Shown piece by piece: positions 52,878 through 61,038 of a stretch of 64,000 nt of DNA. Source of the stretch: an uncultured Ilumatobacter sp. (GTDB lineage: Bacteria > Actinomycetota > Acidimicrobiia > Acidimicrobiales > Ilumatobacteraceae). The notes beneath the pieces were generated by a model that was given only the letters and a program-made list of their open reading frames with translations, had not been told where the DNA came from and ran no database searches. Each line of letters opens with the position of its first letter. Position 1 is the stretch's first letter. The stretch lies in the NCBI GenBank assembly GCA_937905835.1, contig CALCXK010000054.1, forward strand, positions 1 to 64,000, given 5' to 3'. Position numbers and translations under genes: made by a program.

Positions 52878-55040
52878 ATGGCTGGCAACGATTTCGGTGC
52901 AGATGATGCTGTCGACAGCATTGCGCTGATCGGTCGCGTGCTTGCTGACCGATACCGCATTGCCGAGGTCGTCTCGGCCGGCGCGAACACGATCATCGCA
53001 AATGCGTTCGACATCGACGGCAATCAGCCCGTCACCTTCAAGATCGTGCGCCCCGAACTCGCGGGTTCAGAAGAATTCCGACGCGATTTCCGCAAGCAGA
53101 CCGAACTTGCCACTGCGCTGAGTCATCCGAACATCGCCCAGGTACTCGACTGGGGTGACGTCGATATTGACGGTGAATCGGCGCTCTTCTGGGTGGTCGA
53201 GTACCTGAGCGGAGGCAGTCTGCGCGATCTCTTCGACCGAGGTCGGCTCCTCGAGCCGTCTCAGGCACTTGTGGTCGGCCTCGAGGCCTGCCGGGCGCTC
53301 GACGCAGCGCATCAGCGCGGGATCGCCCACACCGAGGTGACCCCCTCGAAGCTGGTGTTTGGCGAAGACCGCCGCGTCCGAATCGTTGACTTCGGCATCG
53401 CGGAGCTGATCGGGCGCAGCGCCTGGGATGAACCGGCCACGATCGCAACGCACGTTGCCCGCTACGCCTCGCCTGAGCAGGCACTCCGCGTTGACGTTGG
53501 TCCGAAGACCGACGTGTACTCACTCGCCTTATCGCTCCTCGAAGCCGTCACCGGCTCAGTGCCGTTCTCAGCGGACTCGACAGTAGCGACCTTGGCAGCC
53601 CGAGTTGGCAAGCTGATGCCGGTGTCCGCCGATCTCGGCTCGCTTGCCGCAGTGCTCGAACGTGCAGGGCGTCCCGAAGCTGACGATCGCTTCTCGGCAG
53701 CCGAGTTCGGACGGGGCCTGGTAGCGGCAGCCGAGACGTTGCCGCGGCCCGAGCCGATTCCGATCGTTGCGGCCGAACTCTTTGACACCTCCGAGATGCG
53801 CCGGCCAACAGATCCGACCGGCGGGATCGCACGCCCCGCTCTGATTCAGTCCGTCGCTGGCGATTCAGAGGGTGGGTCAGACCGCGATTCGCATGCTGGC
53901 GAGCCAACTCCCGATGACGCGCTCACCACCCTGTCTGACGTCGCCGACCCTTCGATGGGCTCGGTCAGAGCCGCAGTGCCGAGCGAGTTCGAGCGCTCAG
54001 TATCGGTTGCTGAAGCGGCGAGTCCGGCTCAGCAACCGATGCCCACTGCGGCCACCGAACAGATGCCGATCACGCAGTTCGAGGCCGGGTCCGTGACGGC
54101 AAATCTGTACGACGACGATCGGCCGAAGCGGCGGGTCGGCGCAATCATTACGTTGTCGCTGTTCCTTCTTGTTGGGCTCGCAGCAGTTGCTATTGCGGCG
54201 TTCTTCCTGCTCCGAACCAAGTCGTACGAAGTTCCCGAACTCTCTGGTGTTGACGAAGCGGTCGCGCTGAACGAGATTGCGGACAACAACTGGCTGGTCG
54301 TTACTGAGGCTGAACGCAGCGACGAAGAGCCCGATGCTGGCCAAGTGATTCGTACCTTCCCTACAGCGGGGGCGGTCTTGGAAGAGGGCGAGGAATTCCG
54401 TATATACGTCAGTGAAGGCTCGCTCTTCCGTGTGCTCCCCGAGTTGTCCGAACTGTCGAGTACTGACGCTCAAGCGCGGCTCGAAGCGATTCAACTGACG
54501 AGCTTTGCTGATGCTGAGGTCTTCGACGAAACGCGTGCTATCGGCACGGTGCTGGCCTGGCGAGTCGTAGGTGATGCGGCGATGGTCGCTGGCGGTGAAG
54601 TTCTACCCGGAACGAGTATCGCTCTCACGACCTCAAAGGGCCCGGCACCGCGTGTCGTGCCGAATGTCGTGGGCTTGACGTTGGAAGACGCGCAGGTTGT
54701 AGCAGCGTCTGTGCAGCTCAGTGTCGTCGCCGGAGAGGACGTGTTCAGTAACGACGTGCCCGTCGGCGTCATCGTGAGCCAAGACGCAGCCGCCGACAGC
54801 GAGTTGCCTCGTGACGGTTCGTTCGCCGTGGTGCGCTCCAAGGGTCTCGACCTCGTCGCCCTGCCCGAACTGGACGGCCTGTCGTTCACCGATGCACAGA
54901 CCGCACTCATCGACGCGGGGTTTACCATCGGCAGCTTGCTCGGCACGACCGACGGCACATTTGAGTCGATCAGCATTTCTGCTGAGCCTGTTGGGGATCT
55001 GTATCGGCGTGATACCGCGGTCGATCTGATTTTCCTGTAG
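52878..55040 (+). CDS. PASTA-domain protein with Ser/Thr kinase-like domain, probable pseudokinase
   Basis: A 720-residue protein with PknB layout: kinase-like domain (about 20-290), low-complexity linker, one membrane segment (about 420-446) and four PASTA repeats outside (about 448-720). Lys55 ('VTFKIV') and DFG (171-173) are kept. The catalytic loop reads HTEVTPSKL (151-159) where active kinases have HRDxKPxN, so the catalytic Asp, Lys and Asn are all replaced. The glycine-rich loop ('VVSAGANTIIA') is also poor. It probably binds peptidoglycan fragments through PASTA and signals without phosphotransfer, perhaps by binding partners. Confidence 0.88.
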   Translation: MAGNDFGADDAVDSIALIGRVLADRYRIAEVVSAGANTIIANAFDIDGNQPVTFKIVRPELAGSEEFRRDFRKQTELATALSHPNIAQVLDWGDVDIDGESALFWVVEYLSGGSLRDLFDRGRLLEPSQALVVGLEACRALDAAHQRGIAHTEVTPSKLVFGEDRRVRIVDFGIAELIGRSAWDEPATIATHVARYASPEQALRVDVGPKTDVYSLALSLLEAVTGSVPFSADSTVATLAARVGKLMPVSADLGSLAAVLERAGRPEADDRFSAAEFGRGLVAAAETLPRPEPIPIVAAELFDTSEMRRPTDPTGGIARPALIQSVAGDSEGGSDRDSHAGEPTPDDALTTLSDVADPSMGSVRAAVPSEFERSVSVAEAASPAQQPMPTAATEQMPITQFEAGSVTANLYDDDRPKRRVGAIITLSLFLLVGLAAVAIAAFFLLRTKSYEVPELSGVDEAVALNEIADNNWLVVTEAERSDEEPDAGQVIRTFPTAGAVLEEGEEFRIYVSEGSLFRVLPELSELSSTDAQARLEAIQLTSFADAEVFDETRAIGTVLAWRVVGDAAMVAGGEVLPGTSIALTTSKGPAPRVVPNVVGLTLEDAQVVAASVQLSVVAGEDVFSNDVPVGVIVSQDAAADSELPRDGSFAVVRSKGLDLVALPELDGLSFTDAQTALIDAGFTIGSLLGTTDGTFESISISAEPVGDLYRRDTAVDLIFL

Positions 55041-55105
55041 GCCGAGCGAGTATCCCTCGCCGAGAATGGCCGACTGCGACCACGAACGCCGATGAGGAAA
55101 TACTG

Positions 55106-55162
55106 CGGATTGCAATGCTGACGAGTGGCAGCGGCGCGCCGGGAATGAATGCGGCGATTCGA
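55106..55162 (+). pseudogene. pfkA N-terminal remnant
   Basis: This frame reads R-I-A-M-L-T-S-G-S-G-A-P-G-M-N-A-A-I-R, nearly the N-terminal nucleotide-binding signature of ATP-6-phosphofructokinase (LTSGGDAPGMNAAIR type), with GGD changed to GSG. No start codon with a ribosome binding site precedes it. The match ends after 19 codons and the downstream frames show no PfkA. It sits in a 308-bp gap (55041-55348) that has no other supported gene; the end of the gap carries the SDR ribosome binding site. Confidence 0.6.
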
Positions 55163-55348
55163 CCCTCTCGATCATCGTCGACGCAGGCGACAAGATTTCC
55201 GTCGCCGAGGACGTTGTATTGCTGTGATTGTCGTGGGGATCCGGTCGGCTCTTGCCGCGGTGTCGTTTCGTCTCGTTCGGGCCGGAATCACTAAGTTCGA
55301 CGCTGTTGTCCGGCATTGGTGTCGGGCCGAACGACAGGGGAAGAATCA

Positions 55349-56248
55349 ATGGCTTCGCTCGATGGACGTGTGGTGATCGTTACCGGTGCTGGTCGTGGGA
55401 TCGGCCGGGAACACGCTCTGTTTTTTGCCCAGGAGGGCGCCCATCTCGTCGTGAATGATCACGGTGGTGCGAACGATGGGTCGGGCGGCGACACAACGCC
55501 TGCCGAAGAAGTTGCAGCCGAAGTCCGAGCACGTGGGGGCCAAGCGATTGCGAACACCGACGATGTGTCGAGCTGGTCGGGCGCCGAGCAGATGGTCACA
55601 ACGGCAATTGAAGTCTTCGGCGATGTAGATGTCGTTGTCAATAACGCTGGCATCTTGCGTGACCGCACACTGGCCAACATGACCGAAGAGGAGTGGGACT
55701 CGGTGATTGCGGTCCACCTCAAAGGTCATTTTGCGCCAACCCGACATGCCGCTGCGTACTGGCGCGACGAGCACAAGGCCGGGCGCGGCAAGCGTCGTAA
55801 TCTGGTCCACACGTCGAGCACGTCAGGGTTGTTCTCCAACCCCGGGCAGGCCAACTACGGCGCTGCCAAGTCGGGTATTGCTTCGATGAGTCAGATCGCT
55901 GCGAAAGAACTGCAGCGTTACGACGTCGTGAGCAACTGCATCGCACCGGGTGCGCGTACTCGTCTCACACTGGCGACACCGGGCCTCGAAGACATCATGG
56001 CGGCACCGGACGCTGGCTTCGACAACTGGGACCCTGCGAACGTTTCACCGCTGGTGGCCTACCTGAGCACGGAAAACTGCCCGTTTACCGGGGAGACCTT
56101 CTACGTGAAGGGCGGAGTCGTCAAGCGCGTGAAGTCGTGGGAGATGGCTGACCGGATTGAGAAGTCTGGCGCATGGACTGTCGAGGAACTCGCCGACGCG
56201 ATGGCCCCGATGACCCAAACGCCGCCCGTCGTTGCCGATATGAACTGA
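55349..56248 (+). CDS. SDR oxidoreductase, 3-hydroxyacyl-CoA dehydrogenase-like
   Basis: A 299-residue short-chain dehydrogenase starting at ATG 55349 behind AGGGGAAG. 'VVIVTGAGRGIGREHALFFAQEGAHLVVND' matches the peroxisomal multifunctional type-2 (17-beta-HSD4-like) subgroup. 'NNAGILRDRTLANMTEEEW' and 'YGAAKSGIASM' (YxxxK) follow. It probably oxidises (3R)-hydroxyacyl-CoA or a steroid-type alcohol with NAD. The adjacent convergent SCP2 gene fits, since SCP2 domains often partner these enzymes. Confidence 0.88.
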   Translation: MASLDGRVVIVTGAGRGIGREHALFFAQEGAHLVVNDHGGANDGSGGDTTPAEEVAAEVRARGGQAIANTDDVSSWSGAEQMVTTAIEVFGDVDVVVNNAGILRDRTLANMTEEEWDSVIAVHLKGHFAPTRHAAAYWRDEHKAGRGKRRNLVHTSSTSGLFSNPGQANYGAAKSGIASMSQIAAKELQRYDVVSNCIAPGARTRLTLATPGLEDIMAAPDAGFDNWDPANVSPLVAYLSTENCPFTGETFYVKGGVVKRVKSWEMADRIEKSGAWTVEELADAMAPMTQTPPVVADMN

Positions 56249-56270
56249 CAGCCGACGTTTTCGCCAGCAG

Positions 56271-56696
56271 CTATTCGGCTGCGGGCGCTGGTTCGGTGAT
56301 GTTGGCGATTTCCTGAGTGATCTTCTCGGAGAAGTCGTTCGCCGGGATGGCGGTTTGCATCGCCATCATCTTCATCATGTCGCCTTGGACCTTGATTTTT
56401 CCGGACATGAAGGCCTGCAATGCAACCGTCTGATTTTGCTCGACGAACAACGCCTGGGCGGTTGCGTAGTCGGTGCTGACGGTGGCGTCGGGATCGTCGA
56501 GTGCTCCGAGTTCAAGCTGCAGTGCACCGGTCGAGGTATCGAAGTAGGCATCGACCCGGCCGTCACCAAAGGGCACCTCGATGATCGACAAGTTGATCTT
56601 GATGCTGACGGTTACCTCGGGGACGTCATCGGCGTACCTCTCACGAATCGATCGTGCCGCGGTCATCCAGTCTTGGCTCAAGAACGCATGGGTCAT
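56271..56696 (-). CDS. SCP2 sterol-transfer family protein
   Basis: A 141-residue protein from ATG 56696. 'VTVSIKINLSIIEVPFGDGRVDAYFDTSTG' and 'LFVEQNQTVALQAFMSGKIKVQGDMMKMM' match the SCP2 fold and its hydrophobic ligand tunnel; the 'GKIKVQGDMMK' block is diagnostic. The C-terminus is Ala/Pro-rich. It may bind acyl-CoA or sterol-like lipids. It is convergent with the SDR gene (22 bp apart). Confidence 0.85.
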   Translation of the reverse strand: MTHAFLSQDWMTAARSIRERYADDVPEVTVSIKINLSIIEVPFGDGRVDAYFDTSTGALQLELGALDDPDATVSTDYATAQALFVEQNQTVALQAFMSGKIKVQGDMMKMMAMQTAIPANDFSEKITQEIANITEPAPAAE

Positions 56697-56744
56697 GCAC
56701 CAAACGATACCCGTGACCTGGGCCGCAGGGAGAAAGGCTGGACG

Positions 56745-57713
56745 ATGAGCCACGTGCGCCACAATATGGCAATGAAGCGACGAGTGATTTTGGTAGCGGT
56801 CGCAGCGATACTGATGGGGTCGAGCTGCACGGCTGGCAGCGACGGTGCTGCTTCCGAGGCTGCTCCGAATGACACTGAAATCACTGAGGAACTGGTCGAT
56901 AACACGAAAATTGGCAACCCCAATCAACAGATCGGCGAGCAAGCAATCCTCGACGAGCTCCAGGCGGAGGGCTTCTGCGACCCGGCCGACGTCGAAGACG
57001 GTGGCGTTGTCACCGCCATGCACTTTGTTGTCAGGGGTCAGCTACAGCCACCTTGCTCAGGCGAGTTGGACCCTCGCCTCGATGCCGCCTGGACCGCACT
57101 GGCCGACGTGACGCCAGTAACATTACTCAGCGACATTTCGCTCTTGGCAGGTTTCGAAGGGTGCGATACCTGCGACACTCTGGCGTTCGTCACCACCCTT
57201 GACGAAGCCGCCGAGTTCTTTCTGATGGCCGTCGATGTCCAGGCTGGCGTCGAGGATCTCAACGAGCTCGCCCTGACCATGCTGCACGAGTTGACGCACG
57301 TCTTCACCCAAGTTCCAGCGACCCAGCTGGACATTGCGATCCCTGCTCAAGAGTGCACCACGTATTACAACGGCACCGGATGCTTCCGCGACGGCGCCTA
57401 CACGTGGGAATGGATCCAGCGGTTCTGGGACGCAGCGGCGTTGGCCACCATCCCCGCGGACGGTGATGTGAACGAGGAGGCAGGCGAAGCGCGCTGCGTG
57501 GCTGATGCTTCGTACGCCGGCCCCTATGGCGCGAGTAGCCCTGAAGAAGATATCGCCGAGATGTTCGCGGCCTATGTGTTTGACGTCAAGGTCAGCACAT
57601 CGCTCGACGAAAAGCTCGCTTTCTTCGACCAGTACCCGGAGTTCCGTGAAGTACGTGAACGCGCCGAGGCGCTCGGGCGCCACGAAGTCGCATACTCCTT
57701 CGAGAACTGCTGA
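56745..57713 (+). CDS. Cysteine-rich HExxH metalloprotease-like lipoprotein
   Basis: A 322-residue exported protein. The lipobox 'LMGSSC' puts the lipid on Cys28 (an ATG at 56772 would shorten the N-terminus to 'MKRRVILV'). The zinc motif is HELTH (181-185) and a likely third ligand is Glu272 in 'SPEEDIAEMFAAYV'. Eight cysteines remain in the mature part (78, 104, 140, 143, 204, 213, 251, 322), which fits four disulfides. It resembles gluzincin-like extracellular proteases but I cannot name a family. It is divergent from the SCP2 gene. Confidence 0.72.
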   Translation: MSHVRHNMAMKRRVILVAVAAILMGSSCTAGSDGAASEAAPNDTEITEELVDNTKIGNPNQQIGEQAILDELQAEGFCDPADVEDGGVVTAMHFVVRGQLQPPCSGELDPRLDAAWTALADVTPVTLLSDISLLAGFEGCDTCDTLAFVTTLDEAAEFFLMAVDVQAGVEDLNELALTMLHELTHVFTQVPATQLDIAIPAQECTTYYNGTGCFRDGAYTWEWIQRFWDAAALATIPADGDVNEEAGEARCVADASYAGPYGASSPEEDIAEMFAAYVFDVKVSTSLDEKLAFFDQYPEFREVRERAEALGRHEVAYSFENC

Positions 57714-57763
57714 TCGACCGAGAACTCGTCAACACTGACGCCTGCCCCAGGACATAGCCGGAT

Positions 57764-58900
57764 TCAGGCGGAGGTGGTGGTCGTGGTGATCTGGTCGAGG
57801 AATGCCTGGTCGATGTCGAACCCAAGGCCGGGTGATCGAGGGACCGTGACCTGGCCGTCGCTGATCGTGATTGGGTCGGTCACGATGTCTTGTGCGTAGA
57901 AGCGGGTCGAGGCGCTGATGTCACCCGGCAGCGTGAACCCGGGGAGCGACGCGAGGATAGCGTTGGCGGCTCGTCCGATTCCTGTTTCGAGCATTCCCCC
58001 GCACCACACTGGGATGCCGGCGCTCACACACAGGTCGTGGATCCGGACCGCCTCAAGGTAGCCCCCGACTCGCCCTGGCTTGATGTTCGCGATCTCGCAG
58101 GCGCCCAATGCAATAGCATCGGCCGTTCCTGCAGCAGAAACAAGCGACTCATCAAGGCAGATCGGTGTGTCGAGCTCGGCGGCCAACTGGGCGTGGCCGA
58201 TGATGTCGGCCTCTGGCAATGGTTGCTCGATGAGCAGCAGGTCATAGGCGTCAAGGCGGGCGAGATGAGCGCCATCGGTCCGTCGATAGGCCGTGTTGGC
58301 GTCGACTTGCAGGCGCGTGTCGGGGCCAATGAGATCGCGGACCGCAGCGACATGTTCGATGTCGGAACCGGGCTCGATCTTCAGCTTGATGCGGACGTAA
58401 CCGTCGTCCACGTAGCCCTGCACGGTTGCCAAGAGCGAGTCGACGGTGCCGTGAATGCCAACGCTGACACCACTCGGGATTGTCAGCGTGGTCGCACCGA
58501 GGAAATCGGCAAAAGAGGTACTCGTCGACCGCAGTTGGGCATCGAGGATCGCCATCTCGATAGCGCCCTTCGCCATCGGATGGCCATGAAAGTGCGCCAT
58601 TGCTCGGGTCGCTCCGGCCGCATCGATGAGGCCGGTGTGGCGCACCGCCGGAATGAGGTGCGACAGCATCACGTGCTGGGCTCCATCGACGTACTCGGGT
58701 GAGTAGGTCGGCTTGGCGAGAGCAACGCACTCGCCCCAGCCCTCAGTTGTGGAGCCGTCGCTGTCGATCAACTCGACACGCACCAGGAGAATGTCACGAT
58801 CGGTCTCGACCCCGAAGCTGGTGCGGAACGGTGCAACGAGGGGGAGTGCAATACGGCGGAGTTCGATGGCCCCGAGTGTGAAGGTCGGTGCGCTGCTCAT
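57764..58900 (-). CDS. menC: o-Succinylbenzoate synthase / N-acylamino acid racemase
   Basis: A 378-residue enolase-superfamily protein. Acid/base lysines are in K172-x-K174 ('IKLKIEPG') and Lys274 ('NIKPGRVGG'); metal ligands are Asp200 ('LQVDANTAY'), Glu225 ('LIEQPL') and Asp250 ('CLDESL'). MenC dehydrates SHCHC in menaquinone synthesis, and this subgroup often also racemises N-acylamino acids. It overlaps the GNAT gene upstream by 4 bp (58897-58900). Confidence 0.85.
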   Translation of the reverse strand: MSSAPTFTLGAIELRRIALPLVAPFRTSFGVETDRDILLVRVELIDSDGSTTEGWGECVALAKPTYSPEYVDGAQHVMLSHLIPAVRHTGLIDAAGATRAMAHFHGHPMAKGAIEMAILDAQLRSTSTSFADFLGATTLTIPSGVSVGIHGTVDSLLATVQGYVDDGYVRIKLKIEPGSDIEHVAAVRDLIGPDTRLQVDANTAYRRTDGAHLARLDAYDLLLIEQPLPEADIIGHAQLAAELDTPICLDESLVSAAGTADAIALGACEIANIKPGRVGGYLEAVRIHDLCVSAGIPVWCGGMLETGIGRAANAILASLPGFTLPGDISASTRFYAQDIVTDPITISDGQVTVPRSPGLGFDIDQAFLDQITTTTTSA

Positions 58901-59694
58901 GATGCCACCACGTAATCGCCATCACGAGTGAAACCGACGATCCGAGAACCAGCCCTGAGTACCTCGGTCAATGCGGATCGTGTCGAGCCGCGCCATCGAA
59001 CGACCTCGCTCGGGTCAGTTCGTCGTAGCGCAACGATGTCGTCAGGAGTCGGGATCAACGTGACGCCAGGCTGGCCAAGGTGTGCAGCGCCGTCGCGGGG
59101 CGCCGATTCGGGATCGGTCGCAGTCGACCACGCCATGAGCAGACGGTCGGAGTCGTCGCCGGCGTTGATCGCGTCGGTCATCGTCCCGTAGAAGTGCGGC
59201 AGGTACTCGTGAACCTCCGCTCCAAGGATCGCGATGTTGAACCAGGCGTTGCGCTGGACGAGCGGGTCGAAGGTCCAGACGATCCAGTCGATGCTGCGGT
59301 CGAGCGCCCATTGCTGTTGATGCAGCTTCATTGCCCGACCGAGGCCTGTGCTGCGGGCTCCGGGCAGAATACCGGTGACGTGGCTGTGTAGTGCCGGCTG
59401 GCCATGGTGGACGGCAAGCAAGCCGACGGAGGCACCGAGGATCTCGCCGCGGCCGTCGTCGCCACGGCTCATGTCGAACGCTCCGACCACATAGCCGCCG
59501 GCATGAGAGATCGCCATGAGCATCTCGAGCCGGATGATTTCGGTTGCCGAACCCCACACCTGCTGGAATACGTCGCAGAGAACGACCATCTCGTCGGCGA
59601 TCGTCAGCGCCCGGATTTCGATCTGGGGCGATGACGGGGACGGTTCCGAACCGGCAGCAGGAGTTTCGCCGTTCGGAGTGTCGATGATGCTCAT
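58897..59694 (-). CDS. GNAT-family acetyltransferase (COG3375 type) coupled to menC
   Basis: A 265-residue protein with the CoA-binding block 'VTGILPGARSTGLGRAMKLHQQQWAL' and 'IDWIVWTFDPLVQRNAWFNIAILGAEVHEYLPHFYG', the hallmark of COG3375 proteins commonly found beside menC/N-acylamino acid racemase genes. It starts inside the end of the upstream membrane-protein gene and ends inside menC, with ATGA overlaps both sides. It may make an N-acyl amino acid for the racemase (inference). Confidence 0.83.
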   Translation of the reverse strand: MSIIDTPNGETPAAGSEPSPSSPQIEIRALTIADEMVVLCDVFQQVWGSATEIIRLEMLMAISHAGGYVVGAFDMSRGDDGRGEILGASVGLLAVHHGQPALHSHVTGILPGARSTGLGRAMKLHQQQWALDRSIDWIVWTFDPLVQRNAWFNIAILGAEVHEYLPHFYGTMTDAINAGDDSDRLLMAWSTATDPESAPRDGAAHLGQPGVTLIPTPDDIVALRRTDPSEVVRWRGSTRSALTEVLRAGSRIVGFTRDGDYVVAS

Positions 59695-60932
59695 GCCTGG
59701 ACTTCCTCCGCAGCATCGCTTGACGCCAGCGGAACTGGTGTCGGCGTCGCTGTTGCAAGCGCCGACTGTGGATGGGTTCCCCGTGCGACACGGTACGCGC
59801 TGCGCACTGCAAGCGCCTCACGAACCTCGGGTCCGACGTCGTCAGCGAACTCGGTGCGGTAAGTGTCGTCGGTGGTGAGGACGACAGTGAAGTACATGCC
59901 AGAAAACGATCCGAGGAAGACCGACACCCGAAGCAATGGTTCTGACAGGATCAGCGGACGGCCGCCGAACGACCACTCGGCGAGGATGTGAATCTCGTCG
60001 AGCCGGGTCCAGCCGAGGGTGGTGGTCTCGGTGATGGCGAAGAAGCCGAAACCGACGAAGAAGCCAGTCAGCGCCACGGTGACGAGCGTGATCTGGAGGA
60101 CCTGTCCGAACAAGACGATCAAACCGATGTTGAACTGCTGGCGTAGACGAAGTCGGTCCTCGACAAGTTCCCCCGTGGGGGTCTGCAGCCCGGCCGCTGG
60201 CGTTCCTTGCAGGTGCTCACCGATGTCGCTCCATGACTCGAACGATCGCATTGAGCGAATCACCCCCGGGATCCGGCTCAACGCGAAGGTCACTCCGAGC
60301 GAAGCGAACGTCAGGATGACCACGACGTAGGCCAACCCGTTCAGCGTGCCGGCCATCTCCCAGACTTCGGCGTTGATGAACAAGAAGGTGTTGAAGAGCA
60401 GGAGCAGCGGGAGTGCCCGGGCGACGAGCGAACCGAGCCCGGTCAACTGACTCCGGCCACGACGGAGGCCCCATCGTGTAAGCGGCCCGAGCCCGTATGA
60501 GGACCAGATGTAGATCGCGGCGAGGAGGACGGTTGCGGATACGACGCTTTCGATTGCATCGACAGCCTGCTCGAACAGCAGGGCTGGGACGGCCGGACCC
60601 AAGAGGAAGAGGGCGAGTTCCGGCGCATCGATATCGGTGGGCCGGGCGAAAGTTGGGACGCCGCGTAGCCGGTTGGACAGCACCCAGGCGGCCAACAGCA
60701 TGGTGATGACGACCACGGCGACGAAGAGATTCCGTCGGAGCGACCACTCTGCCAGGTTCAGCGCATTGAGCCCCTGTAGGAGATAGGCGACGACGAGCAG
60801 CGGGAGCGCGCGGGTCCAGGCATCGAGCACTGATCCGTCGGTTTTTCGCTCGACGAAGTGCGGAACACCGCGTTCGACGAACCAGAGCTCGATCGCCTGT
60901 AGATCGGGCTGCTCGGAGTGGTCATTGGACAC
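59691..60932 (-). CDS. Conserved actinobacterial membrane protein
   Basis: A 413-residue protein from GTG 60932 (the frame opens 15 codons earlier). The N-terminus 'AIELWFVERGVPHFVER' is a pattern shared by many actinobacterial membrane proteins of unknown role. It is followed by eight to ten hydrophobic segments and a soluble loop ('WSDIGEHLQGTPAAGLQTP'). The last residues (Ala/Pro/Glu-rich) lead into the GNAT gene with a 4-bp overlap. Being first in the operon, it is read together with the GNAT and menC genes. Confidence 0.75.
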   Translation of the reverse strand: MSNDHSEQPDLQAIELWFVERGVPHFVERKTDGSVLDAWTRALPLLVVAYLLQGLNALNLAEWSLRRNLFVAVVVITMLLAAWVLSNRLRGVPTFARPTDIDAPELALFLLGPAVPALLFEQAVDAIESVVSATVLLAAIYIWSSYGLGPLTRWGLRRGRSQLTGLGSLVARALPLLLLFNTFLFINAEVWEMAGTLNGLAYVVVILTFASLGVTFALSRIPGVIRSMRSFESWSDIGEHLQGTPAAGLQTPTGELVEDRLRLRQQFNIGLIVLFGQVLQITLVTVALTGFFVGFGFFAITETTTLGWTRLDEIHILAEWSFGGRPLILSEPLLRVSVFLGSFSGMYFTVVLTTDDTYRTEFADDVGPEVREALAVRSAYRVARGTHPQSALATATPTPVPLASSDAAEEVQA

Positions 60933-61038
60933 GTCTCGCACGGTACTTCCTTGGCCATCAGTGAACGCGACGAACAACGATGTATACGGTTCGTCAAATC
61001 TCTTGGAAGGAGGACCGGAGCGCCGATAGGCATTCCAG

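Noticed and set aside
54000..55040. PASTA region as tandem DNA repeats
   Set aside because: The four PASTA repeats are similar as protein folds but not as DNA, so they are ordinary diverged domains.
60971..60995. ACGAAC...GTTCGT inverted repeat upstream of serA as an operator
   Set aside because: 6-bp arms spaced 13 bp apart are common by chance at this base composition.
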